Assembly (NCBI GenBank): GCA_963819755.1
Contig: CAWFXB010000002.1
Coordinates: 310,001-374,000, forward strand
Source of the DNA: VRUE01 sp963819755
Lineage (GTDB): Bacteria; Actinomycetota; Thermoleophilia; Solirubrobacterales; 70-9
Length of the DNA stretch: 64,000 nt
Direction: 5' to 3'
Positions 33,982-42,895 of the stretch are shown here, in pieces; the stretch's first letter is position 1; every line of letters begins with the position of its first letter. Position numbers and translations under genes: made by a program. Below the pieces are notes generated by a model. It was not told where the DNA came from, ran no database searches, and saw only the letters and a list, made by a program, of their open reading frames with translations.

Positions 33982-34461
33982 CTAGGCCGACTCGATCTTC
34001 GTGATTTTGAGTTTCTTCTTCGGACCGCGCGGCACGTCGACGCTGACCGTGTCGCCGCGTTTGTGACCAAGCAACGCTTTGCCGATCGGCGACTCGTTGG
34101 AGAGTTTGTGATCGGCGGGGTTGGCCTCGGTCGAGCCGACGATCTGGAATTTCTGCGAGTCACCGCTTTTCTGGTCTTTGACGTGGACGACCGAGCCGAA
34201 GCTGACCTCGTCGGTGTCGACGTCCTTCTCGTCGATGACCGTGGCGCGACGCAGTCGCTCTTCGAGCTGGGCGATCCTGCCCTCGAGCAGCGCCTGTTCG
34301 TTCTTGGCGTCGTCGTACTCGGCGTTCTCGGAGATGTCGCCGAACTCGCGGGCCTCCTTTATCCGCGCCGCAACCTCCCGCCGTTTGGCGGTCGACAGGT
34401 GCTCGATTTCCTCTTTGAGCTTCTCGAGCCCTTCCGGGGTGATTACGGCTTGCCGAGTCAC
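33982..34461 (-). CDS. greA: Transcription elongation factor GreA
   Basis: The 159-residue protein has the N-terminal coiled-coil finger (about 1-75) with the acidic tip in EFGDISENAEYDDAKNEQ, followed by the C-terminal globular domain that docks at the RNA polymerase secondary channel (KFQIVGSTEANP, SPIGKALLGHKRGD). GreA stimulates cleavage of backtracked transcripts. Start is GTG, 10 bases after GAGG. Upstream lie a perfect TATAAT and a terminator-like hairpin inside the leader, suggesting attenuation. Confidence 0.97.
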   Translation of the reverse strand: MTRQAVITPEGLEKLKEEIEHLSTAKRREVAARIKEAREFGDISENAEYDDAKNEQALLEGRIAQLEERLRRATVIDEKDVDTDEVSFGSVVHVKDQKSGDSQKFQIVGSTEANPADHKLSNESPIGKALLGHKRGDTVSVDVPRGPKKKLKITKIESA

Positions 34462-34516
34462 TTTGCGCTGACCTCGCTTCTACTGGCTGGATGTGGGTTT
34501 GTTGGGTCCTGAGACC

Positions 34517-34560
34517 AAAAACGCCCGGGTGCGACGGCTTTCGCCACGCCACACCAGGGC
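34517..34560 (-). terminator. Terminator-like hairpin in the dusB-greA gap
   Basis: On the minus strand GCCC-x-GGTG...GGC-GAAA-GCC...CACC-x-GGGC forms a long stem closed by a GAAA tetraloop, followed by G and TTTTT. It ends dusB transcripts and, because the greA -10 lies upstream of it, also sits in the greA leader, where it would release an RNA of about 50 nt. Confidence 0.65.
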
Positions 34561-34573
34561 CCGAAGTCGCGGG

Positions 34574-34579
34574 ATTATA
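34574..34579 (-). promoter_or_regulatory. Consensus -10 (TATAAT) for greA
   Basis: The perfect hexamer TATAAT overlaps the TAA stop of dusB. No clear -35 is seen 16-18 bases upstream. The predicted start near base 34567 puts about 105 nt of leader, including the terminator hairpin, ahead of the greA GTG. Confidence 0.5.
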
Positions 34580-35591
34580 GCGAGGGCGCCGCCCCGGCAC
34601 TCAGGGTAATTTGGGCGGCGATCAACTGCCTGGCGCGGGGCAGGTCCGCGCTGCGCTGAAGCTCCGCCGCAACCTCGCTTGGAGCGCCAAGCGCGTCGAC
34701 GTACCAGGGGTAGAACTTGCGCAGGTAGCGGGTCGCCCGCTCGGTCCCGAGGTGCTCCTCGGCGCGGTCGACGGTCCAGAGCAGCTCGGCGACCACCTCC
34801 TGGCGCGATGGCGGCTCGCTGCGGCGTCCAGTCAGTTCCTCGAAGAGCCAGGGATTGCCTAGCGCACCGCGGGCGAGCATCACCGCGGCGGCCCCGGACT
34901 CGCGGTAGGCGCGGCGCACCGACTCGGCGTCGTCGAGCCCCCCGGAGACGATCACCGGCACGTCGATCCGCTCGGCCAGCGCGCGGGTGAGCGCGTAGTC
35001 GGGGCTGCCCTTGTGTTTGATCGTCGCCGCGCGGGGGTGAAAGCCGATCGCCGCCGCGCCACCCTCCTCGGCGAGGCGCACGGCAAGGTCAAAGCCGGAG
35101 CGGTCACCGGGTCGCAGGCCCGAGCGCAGCTTCACCGTCACCGGCAGGTCGCTGCCCTCGATCGCGCCGCGGAGCAGAGCGAGGGCCAGCTCGGGATCAG
35201 CGAGCAGCTCGACCCCGGCGCCCGTCTTGCGCACCTTGCGCACCGGGCATCCCATGTTGATGTCGATCAGGTCGGCACCGGCCTCGGCGGCGACCGCGGC
35301 GCCGGAGCGCATCACCTCGGGGTCGTGGCCGAAGAGCTGGACCGAGACCGGGTGCTCGTCGGGGTGGATCCGCATCAGCTCGCGCAGGGTTCGCTCGTTG
35401 CGGTAGTGCAGCCCGAAGCTGGAGATCATCTCCGAGACGGTCAGCCCCGCCCCATGCCGCTTCGCCTGCAGGCGGACGAACCAGTTGCCGATCCCGGCCA
35501 GCGGCGCCAGCAGAACGCGGTTGGCGATCGCGACCCCACCGATCTCGAAGGGGTCGGTGAGGGGGGGTTGGGTTTTAGGCGTTCCGCTCAT
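34575..35591 (-). CDS. dusB: tRNA-dihydrouridine synthase (DusB type)
   Basis: The 338-residue flavoprotein has the Dus barrel motifs: VLLAPLAGIGNWFVR (FMN-binding start), IDINMGCPVRKVRKTGAG with the catalytic Cys, VTVKLRSGLRPGD, IGFHPRAATIKHKGSPDY and ARGALGNPWLF. It reduces specific uridines in tRNA. Its ATG lies 17 bases inside the end of coaX, so the two are translationally coupled. The C-terminal helical domain is complete. Confidence 0.93.
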   Translation of the reverse strand: MSGTPKTQPPLTDPFEIGGVAIANRVLLAPLAGIGNWFVRLQAKRHGAGLTVSEMISSFGLHYRNERTLRELMRIHPDEHPVSVQLFGHDPEVMRSGAAVAAEAGADLIDINMGCPVRKVRKTGAGVELLADPELALALLRGAIEGSDLPVTVKLRSGLRPGDRSGFDLAVRLAEEGGAAAIGFHPRAATIKHKGSPDYALTRALAERIDVPVIVSGGLDDAESVRRAYRESGAAAVMLARGALGNPWLFEELTGRRSEPPSRQEVVAELLWTVDRAEEHLGTERATRYLRKFYPWYVDALGAPSEVAAELQRSADLPRARQLIAAQITLSAGAAPSL

Positions 35592-36336
35592 GGATGAGAC
35601 GCAGACCCTTCAGGGTAAGCATCTCGTCGACCTCGTCGATCGTCTCCGTGAAGGGGACGATGACCGCGGCGAGGCCACCGGTGGCGAGCAGCTGCACCTG
35701 GTCGAGTTCGTCTTCGATGCGGCGCACGACGCCGTCGATCAGGCCGGCGAAGCCGAAGATCACCCCCGACTGGATCGCGGCCCGGCTGGAGCGGCCGATC
35801 GCCGTCTCCGGCTCCTCGAGGTCGATGCGGCCGATGCGGGCGGCGCGTTCGACCAGCGCGGTCAGCGAGATCTCGACCCCGGGCGCGATCGCCCCGCCAA
35901 GGTATTCGCCGGCCTCCGAGACGGCGTCGAAGTTGATCCCGGTGCCGAAGTCGACGACCACACAGGCGGTCTTGAAGCGCTCGTAGGCGGCGACCGCGTT
36001 GACCAGCCGGTCGGCGCCGACCTCGAGCGGGTTGTCGATGCGGATCGGCATCCCCGTCTTCACCCCCGGGCCGATCGCCAGGCAGGAGGCGCTCGTGTAG
36101 CGCTCGGTCAGCTGTTCGTACTGGGTGCCGAGCGGCGGCACCACCGAAGAGACGCAGACGGCGCTGAGATCGGCGAGGCCGATGCCGCTGAGCGCGAGCA
36201 TGCCGGCGATCCGCTCGGCCAGCTCGTCCCCGGTCGCCCCGGCGCGCGTCTGAAAGCGCCAGTGCTCGACCAGGCGCTCGCCGTCGAAGGCGCCAAGGTG
36301 GGTCTGGGTATTGCCGACGTCGACCGCGAGCAGCAC
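35575..36336 (-). CDS. coaX: Type III pantothenate kinase
   Basis: The 253-residue protein starts LLAVDVGNTQTHLGAF (phosphate-binding, ASKHA fold) and continues with the VSSVVPPLGTQYEQL, GVKTGMPIRIDNPLEVGADR, CVVVDFGTGINFD and GGAIAPGVEISL motifs of CoaX. It phosphorylates pantothenate as the first step of CoA synthesis. Start is GTG, 6 bases after TAGACT, so its mRNA is probably leaderless; that -10 overlaps the one of the divergent GST-like gene. Confidence 0.95.
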   Translation of the reverse strand: MLLAVDVGNTQTHLGAFDGERLVEHWRFQTRAGATGDELAERIAGMLALSGIGLADLSAVCVSSVVPPLGTQYEQLTERYTSASCLAIGPGVKTGMPIRIDNPLEVGADRLVNAVAAYERFKTACVVVDFGTGINFDAVSEAGEYLGGAIAPGVEISLTALVERAARIGRIDLEEPETAIGRSSRAAIQSGVIFGFAGLIDGVVRRIEDELDQVQLLATGGLAAVIVPFTETIDEVDEMLTLKGLRLIHERNA

Positions 36337-36342
36337 GGGGCG

Positions 36343-36352
36343 AGTCTATGAT
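36343..36352. promoter_or_regulatory. Divergent promoter with overlapping -10 elements (coaX / GST-like)
   Basis: AGTCTATGAT reads TATGAT on the plus strand and TAGACT on the minus strand, sharing TA, the same layout as the rhomboid/DUF4383 promoter. TATGAT ends 8 bases before the GST-like ATG and TAGACT 6 bases before the coaX GTG. Confidence 0.6.
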
Positions 36353-36360
36353 GGCTCGCC

Positions 36361-37116
36361 ATGGAGGCGCGGCTCTACGTCATCCCCGCATCGCATCCGA
36401 GCATCTGCTCGGCGTTGATGCTCGACCACAAGGGAATCGCCTACAAGCGCACCGACCTGCTGCCGGTGATCTCCAAGGGCGCCCTGCGAGCGCTCGGCTT
36501 CCCCCGCAACACGGTGCCCGCGATCAAGATCGACGGGCAGCGCGTGCAGGGCTCGCGCGAGATCGCCCGCGAGCTGGAGCGGCTGCGCCCGAAGCCTGCG
36601 CTGTTCCCGTCCGATCCGGACAAGCGCGCCGCGGTGGAGGAGGCGGAGCGCTTCGGCGACGAGGAGCTGCAGCACCCGATCCGCCAGCTCCTCTGGTGGT
36701 CGATAAAGAAGGACAAGGCGCCGCTGCGCAGCTACTCGGAGGGCGCCAAGCTCGGCGTGCCGATCGACCTGGCGATGATGACCGCCGGCCCGATCGTCGC
36801 CCTGTCGGCCCGCTTCAACGAGGCCGGCGACGAGAACGTCCGCCGTGACCTGGCTGCGCTGCCGGACATGCTCAATCGAGTCGACGCCTGGATAGAGGCG
36901 GGGGTGCTGAACGGCGACCAGCTAAACGCCGCGGATTTCCAGATCGGCCCCAGCCTCGGCCTGGCGATGACGATGGACGACCTTCGACCCTCGATCGAGG
37001 GTCGGCCGGCCGGTGAGCTGGCCAAGCGCGTCGTCCCGAACTACCCCGGCAAGACCCCGCCGATCCTGCCGCCCGCCTGGCTGCAACCGCTGCGCAGCGC
37101 AACCGCAGCCGCTTAG
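36361..37116 (+). CDS. Glutathione S-transferase-like protein
   Basis: The 251-residue protein has a thioredoxin-like N-terminal domain (LYVIPASHPSICSALMLDHKGI, with FPRNTVPAIKIDG containing the conserved cis-Pro) and an all-helical C-terminal domain ending NAADFQIGPSLGLAM, the GST N/C layout. The usual catalytic Ser/Cys is not obvious (SHPSICS region). Actinobacteria mostly lack glutathione, so the thiol partner or function is uncertain. The ATG follows TATGAT by 8 bases. It converges with folK. Confidence 0.75.
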   Translation: MEARLYVIPASHPSICSALMLDHKGIAYKRTDLLPVISKGALRALGFPRNTVPAIKIDGQRVQGSREIARELERLRPKPALFPSDPDKRAAVEEAERFGDEELQHPIRQLLWWSIKKDKAPLRSYSEGAKLGVPIDLAMMTAGPIVALSARFNEAGDENVRRDLAALPDMLNRVDAWIEAGVLNGDQLNAADFQIGPSLGLAMTMDDLRPSIEGRPAGELAKRVVPNYPGKTPPILPPAWLQPLRSATAAA

Positions 37117-37147
37117 AGCAACCGACATTCACCCCACTGGGGTGTGG

Positions 37148-37642
37148 TCAAAGTCGGATGGGCGAGCGGTTGACCCGTTCGTCCGAGCCGAGTGCGGCGA
37201 GAGCGGCGGAGAGCTTGGTCCCGTCGGGGAGGCAAAGGAGCGGGTCGAGCTCCAGAAGGGGAGCTAGAACGAAGCGGCGGCTGGTTACCTCAGGGTGCGG
37301 CAGGGTGAGGCGCTCGGTGGAGAGCTCGAGGTCGCCGAGGAGGAGCAGGTCGACGTCGAGCGGGCGCGGGCTGTGGCGGGGGGCGTCGAGGGCGCGGCCG
37401 CGCTCTGCCTCGATCTCCTTGCAGGCATCCAAGAGCGCCTCCGGCTCCAACTCGGTGCGAATGCGGATCGCCGCGTTGAGGAAGTCCGGCTGGTCGAGCA
37501 CCTCGCCCACCGGCTCGGTCTCGTAGGTAGAAGAGACCGCCTCGACGTCGACGCCGTGCTCGCCGAGCAGCTCGATCGCCGCCCGCAGGTGCTCGGTGCG
37601 ATCGCCGGCGTTCGAGCCCAGCCCCAGATAGCCAATCCGCAC
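37148..37642 (-). CDS. folK: 2-amino-4-hydroxy-6-hydroxymethyldihydropteridine pyrophosphokinase
   Basis: The 164-residue HPPK has the N-terminal IGYLGLGSNAGDRTEHLRAA, the FLNAAIRIRTELEPEALL core and the signature SPRPLDVDLLLLGD, followed by LTLPHPEVTSRRFVLAPL. It transfers pyrophosphate to the pterin in folate synthesis. Start is GTG overlapping the folB stop as TAGTG, so translation is coupled. It closes the ftsH-folP-folB-folK run. Confidence 0.95.
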   Translation of the reverse strand: MRIGYLGLGSNAGDRTEHLRAAIELLGEHGVDVEAVSSTYETEPVGEVLDQPDFLNAAIRIRTELEPEALLDACKEIEAERGRALDAPRHSPRPLDVDLLLLGDLELSTERLTLPHPEVTSRRFVLAPLLELDPLLCLPDGTKLSAALAALGSDERVNRSPIRL

Positions 37643-38067
37643 TAGGACTCCTCGCCGTTCTCCTCGTCGCCGTTCTCGTTGCGCTCCTGGGTGACCTCCA
37701 CGCCCACCTCCTGGATCGCCAGCGGCAGGGGTGGCTCGGGCTTTGAGGCGCGGACGCGAACCGACTCGCAGCCGAAGCGCTCGATCAGTCGCCCGCCGAC
37801 GACCTGGGCGAGTCGCTCGAGCGTTCGGTAGCTGCGCTCGGTGGCCGCGAGGGCGACGATGTCGCAGACCTCGCTGTAGTCGACGGTGTCCTCGATCCGG
37901 TCGGTGAGGACCGCGTCGCAGTCGGGCACGTCGAAGGAGAGATCGAACTCGATCCTCTGGCCAACCTCCTGCTCGGCGTCGCTGACGCCGTGGTGGGTGT
38001 AGATCGAGATCCCGCGCAGATCGACCTCGACCCGCGATTCGATCCCGTTGCCGTTGGGTTCGTCCAT
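37642..38067 (-). CDS. folB: Dihydroneopterin aldolase
   Basis: The 141-residue protein has the FolB pattern: VDLRGISIYTHHGVSDAEQE with the pterin-binding region, TVDYSEVCDIVALAATE, TLERLAQVVGGRLIERFG and VRVRASKPEPPLP. It cleaves dihydroneopterin to the hydroxymethyl pterin used by FolK. The C terminus carries an extra acidic/Asn-rich tail of about 15 residues. The gene starts 10 bases after folP and overlaps folK by one base. Confidence 0.94.
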   Translation of the reverse strand: MDEPNGNGIESRVEVDLRGISIYTHHGVSDAEQEVGQRIEFDLSFDVPDCDAVLTDRIEDTVDYSEVCDIVALAATERSYRTLERLAQVVGGRLIERFGCESVRVRASKPEPPLPLAIQEVGVEVTQERNENGDEENGEES

Positions 38068-38077
38068 AGGTCGAAAC

Positions 38078-38857
38078 CTAGCCGAGGATCGCGCTCGCGA
38101 CTTTGGCCGCCTGGGCCGTCTCGCCGACGTCGTGGACGCGCAGCACGCCGGCGCCCTCGGCCGCGGCGAGGATCGAGGAGGCGATCGTGCCGCCGAGCCT
38201 GTCCCCCACCGCCGAGCCGTCGATCTTGCCGATGAAGCTCTTGCGCGAGGTGCCGGCCACCAGCGGGCGGCCCAGCTCGCGCAGCTCGCCGAGGCGGCGC
38301 AGCAACTCGAGGTTGTGGTCGAGGGTCTTGCCGAAACCGATCCCGGGGTCGAGCCAGATCAGCTCCTCGGCGACCCCCATGCCGATCGCCGCCTCCATCC
38401 GCTGGGCAAGAAAGGCCTTGACGTCGTCGACCACGTCGTCGTAGCTCGGGTCCTCCTGCATCGTCCGCGGGTCGCCCTGCATATGCATCAGCACCAGCCC
38501 GGCGCCGCGCTGCGCGCACAGGGCGCCGATCTCGGGGTCGTGGCTCAGCGCGGTCACGTCGTTGACGATCGTGGCGCCCGCATCGAGAGCGGCCTCCGCG
38601 ACCGCGGCCTTCGAAGTGTCGATCGAGACGGTCGCCATGCCGACCAGCCCACGGACCACTGGCACCACCCGCGCCATCTCCTCCTCGGCGGAGACCTCCT
38701 CGGCCCCAGGCCGAGTCGATTCCCCACCGACGTCGAGAATCTTCGCCCCCTGCTCAGCCAACTCCCGCCCATGAGCAATGGCAGCTTCCGCGTCGAGGAA
38801 TAGCCCCCCGTCCGAGAACGAATCGGGGGTCACGTTGACCACCCCCATCAGCTTCAT
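38078..38857 (-). CDS. folP: Dihydropteroate synthase
   Basis: The 259-residue enzyme starts MKLMGVVNVTPDSFSDGGLF (pterin/pyrophosphate site) and contains DVGGESTRPGAEEV, VSIDTSKAAV, IVNDVTAL, LVLMHMQGDPRTMQ, WLDPGIGFGKTLDHN and LVAGTSRKSFIGK. It condenses the activated pterin with p-aminobenzoate and is the target of sulfonamides. It starts 7 bases after the ftsH stop. All active-site motifs are intact. Confidence 0.96.
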   Translation of the reverse strand: MKLMGVVNVTPDSFSDGGLFLDAEAAIAHGRELAEQGAKILDVGGESTRPGAEEVSAEEEMARVVPVVRGLVGMATVSIDTSKAAVAEAALDAGATIVNDVTALSHDPEIGALCAQRGAGLVLMHMQGDPRTMQEDPSYDDVVDDVKAFLAQRMEAAIGMGVAEELIWLDPGIGFGKTLDHNLELLRRLGELRELGRPLVAGTSRKSFIGKIDGSAVGDRLGGTIASSILAAAEGAGVLRVHDVGETAQAAKVASAILG

Positions 38858-38864
38858 GGAATTC

Positions 38865-40826
<1,962 letters not shown>

Positions 40827-40892
40827 AGGGAAAATTCAGCGTACCAGGGCGGTTTCCGCGCCTGACTGCATTGGATGAGCAATCCCAATCAT

Positions 40893-41420
40893 CTACTCGT
40901 CCAACGCTGCAACGTAATCGAGGTTGCGGTAGCGCTGCGCGTGGTCGAGCCCATAGCCGATCGCAAAGCGGTTTGGGATGGGGAAGCCGACGTAACGTGG
41001 CTCGAGGTCGACCCGCAACCGGTCGGGCTTGGTCAGCAGGGCGCAAACCTCCAGCGAGGCCGGGCCGCGGGCGTTGAGGTTGCGCATCAAGTAGTGAAGC
41101 GTCAGGCCGGAGTCGATGATGTCCTCGACGATCAGCACGTGGCGCCCTTCGATCGGCGCGTCGAGATCCTTGAGGATGCGCACGACTCCGGAAGAGTCGG
41201 TCTGCGAGCCGTAGCTGGAGACGGCCATGAAGTCGATCTCGCAGGCGATGTCCAGGTGGCGCATCAGGTCGGCGAGGAAGATCACCGCCCCCTTCAGCAC
41301 CCCGACCATGAACAGGTCCCGGCCCGCGTAGTCCTCGCTGATCTGCCGGCCCAGCTCGGCGACGCGCCGCTGCAGTTCCTCACCGGAGACCAGCGTCTCG
41401 CCGATCGCCGACTCGCTCAT
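40893..41420 (-). CDS. hpt: Hypoxanthine phosphoribosyltransferase
   Basis: The 175-residue type I PRTase has the PRPP-binding loop VLIVEDIIDSGLTLHYL, the FMVGVLKGAVIFLADLMRH strand and the C-terminal KPDRLRVDLEPRYVGFPIPN hood region. It salvages hypoxanthine (and guanine) to nucleotides. It lies between tilS and ftsH, the widely conserved tilS-hpt-ftsH order. It starts 7 bases after the annotated tilS end. Confidence 0.96.
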   Translation of the reverse strand: MSESAIGETLVSGEELQRRVAELGRQISEDYAGRDLFMVGVLKGAVIFLADLMRHLDIACEIDFMAVSSYGSQTDSSGVVRILKDLDAPIEGRHVLIVEDIIDSGLTLHYLMRNLNARGPASLEVCALLTKPDRLRVDLEPRYVGFPIPNRFAIGYGLDHAQRYRNLDYVAALDE

Positions 41421-41427
41421 CGGGTTC

Positions 41428-42417
41428 TCACCGGCAGCAGTCTAGGTGCAGGGCGAGCCAACTAGCGCTCGGCGCGCAGGGTGCCGCGCTCGGCGATCGC
41501 GCGTACGCCGCCGCCGAGGTCGAGCATCGCGGTGCCGGTGCGGCGCAGGGCCGCGACCTCTTCGGCGTGACGGGCGGCGCCGGCAACGGCCGGCCGGCGG
41601 CGCGATCGGCGAGCTGCTGGACGACGAGACGGCGCAGCGCCGGGGGCAGCTCGGCGAGTCGCTCGAGCTCAATCGTGTTTCGGGACGAGCCGGTGGAGCC
41701 GTCGAGCTCGGCTGCGACCAGCGCGTCCAGCACTTCGGCCTCGTCGCGCAGCAACTCCGCGGTGCGCAGGACGTTCTGCGCCGCGGCCGGATGGACGTCG
41801 GCCAACGACCTGGCGAGGCCCTGGCGAATGCGGTTACGCGCGTACGCGCCCTCCGCGTTGCTCGGATCGTCACGCCACGCGAGCCCTCGTTGCTCACAGT
41901 AAGCCGTGGTCTGCGCGCGGGTGAAGCCGAGCAGCGGTCGGATCAGCTTGCCGTCGCGCGGGCGCATCCCGAGCAGGGCGCGGCGGCTGGGCGAGGAGGC
42001 GAGGCGGTAGAGGATCGTCTCGACTTGGTCGTCGGCAGTGTGCCCGGTGGCGATCAGGTCCCCGTCGCGCTCGGCCAGACCCGCCGCGGCCGCGTAGCGC
42101 GTGTCGCGCGCCCAGGCCTGCAGGTTGCCCGGGCCCTCGGGACGGCGCGGCCTCTCGACCTCCAGCCGCACCTCGAGCGCATCGCAGAGCTCGGCGCAGT
42201 GCCGCTCGTCAGCATCGGAGTCGTCGCGCAGGCCGTAGTTGACGTGCAGCGCGGTCACCTCATCTGCGCCAAGCAGTCGCACGGCAAGGTCGAGCAGGCA
42301 GACCGAATCCCGACCCCCCGAGAGCATCGCCACAAGCCACGACCCCGGCGGCAGCAACCCGCCCTCGCGCACCGCCTCGAGCATCGCCGTGCCCGTGCCT
42401 TGCGCCGAAGGACCCAT
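41428..42417 (-). CDS. tilS: tRNA(Ile)-lysidine synthetase, probable frameshift near the 3' end
   Basis: The N-terminal PP-loop ATPase motif LSGGRDSVCLLDLAVRL, ATGHTADDQVETILYRL and LLGMRPRDGKLIRPLLGFTR identify TilS, which modifies the CAU anticodon of tRNA-Ile. From about 41600 down the frame becomes Pro/Ser/Ala-rich, while the neighbouring frame reads ARHAEEVAALRR, MLDLGGGVRAIAERGTL and ends in TAG at 41462, which is the expected TilS C terminus. One missing base in the repeated GGCCGGCCG region (about 41590) would explain this. The start ATG lies 8 bases after TAGACT. Confidence 0.85.
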   Translation of the reverse strand: MGPSAQGTGTAMLEAVREGGLLPPGSWLVAMLSGGRDSVCLLDLAVRLLGADEVTALHVNYGLRDDSDADERHCAELCDALEVRLEVERPRRPEGPGNLQAWARDTRYAAAAGLAERDGDLIATGHTADDQVETILYRLASSPSRRALLGMRPRDGKLIRPLLGFTRAQTTAYCEQRGLAWRDDPSNAEGAYARNRIRQGLARSLADVHPAAAQNVLRTAELLRDEAEVLDALVAAELDGSTGSSRNTIELERLAELPPALRRLVVQQLADRAAGRPLPAPPVTPKRSRPCAAPAPRCSTSAAAYARSPSAAPCAPSASWLALHLDCCR

Positions 42418-42458
42418 GACCAGTGAGTCTAGGGCTGAACCGAATGGAACCAGTATGC

Positions 42459-42491
42459 CCTTATAACTATAAGTTAGCTTATGGTTATAGG
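42459..42491. promoter_or_regulatory. AT-rich dyad upstream of hipBA (probable HipB operator)
   Basis: AACTATAAG and CTTATGGTT form an 8-of-9 inverted repeat around TTAG, and the symmetry extends outward (CCTTATAA and TTATAGG). It lies in about 70 bases of AT-rich DNA, striking in this GC-rich window, just before the hipB promoter elements TATATA and TAAACT. Autoregulatory binding by HipB is the likely role. Confidence 0.55.
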
Positions 42492-42526
42492 TTAAATCGC
42501 TCTCTATATATGTTAAACTTAAGCTT

Positions 42527-42895
42527 GTGAAAATTAGTAATCACATGACTGACACCGCGGTGCTAGAGGAGATCGGACATCGCCTCCGCCAAGCGCGGCT
42601 GGCGCGCAACCTGACGCAGCGGCAGGTCGCCGGAGAAGCGGGAGTCTCCGAGGTCACGGTCAACAAGATCGAGCGGGGGGAGGCGGCAAAGCTGGTGACG
42701 CTGATCCGCATCCTGCGTGTGCTTGACCTGCTCGACGGACTGCAAGCCGGAATCCCGGAGACCGCACCGAGCCCGCTCGACGAGCTGCGACGCCACGGTC
42801 GCAGCCGGCAGCGAGCCTCCCGCGCGAGAGACGGCGAGCGCGAGAAGGGCGAAAGCCGTCCGTGGCGTTGGGGCGATGAAGGCGGCTCGGGTTGA
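42527..42895 (+). CDS. hipB: HipB-like antitoxin, XRE family
   Basis: The 122-residue protein carries an N-terminal helix-turn-helix XRE domain (IGHRLRQARLARNLTQRQVA, EVTVNKIERGEAAKLVTL; about residues 16-75) and a charged Arg/Glu/Gly-rich tail. It immediately precedes hipA and overlaps it as TTGA, so the pair is a HipBA-type toxin-antitoxin module; HipB neutralises HipA and represses the operon. Start is GTG exactly 7 bases after TAAACT (leaderless); an ATG six codons in is an alternative. Confidence 0.85.
   Translation: MKISNHMTDTAVLEEIGHRLRQARLARNLTQRQVAGEAGVSEVTVNKIERGEAAKLVTLIRILRVLDLLDGLQAGIPETAPSPLDELRRHGRSRQRASRARDGEREKGESRPWRWGDEGGSG

Noticed and set aside
37130..37144. CACCCC-ACT-GGGGTG hairpin between the GST-like gene and folK as a terminator
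   Set aside because: Stem of six pairs with a three-base loop and no T-tract on either side; too weak to call.
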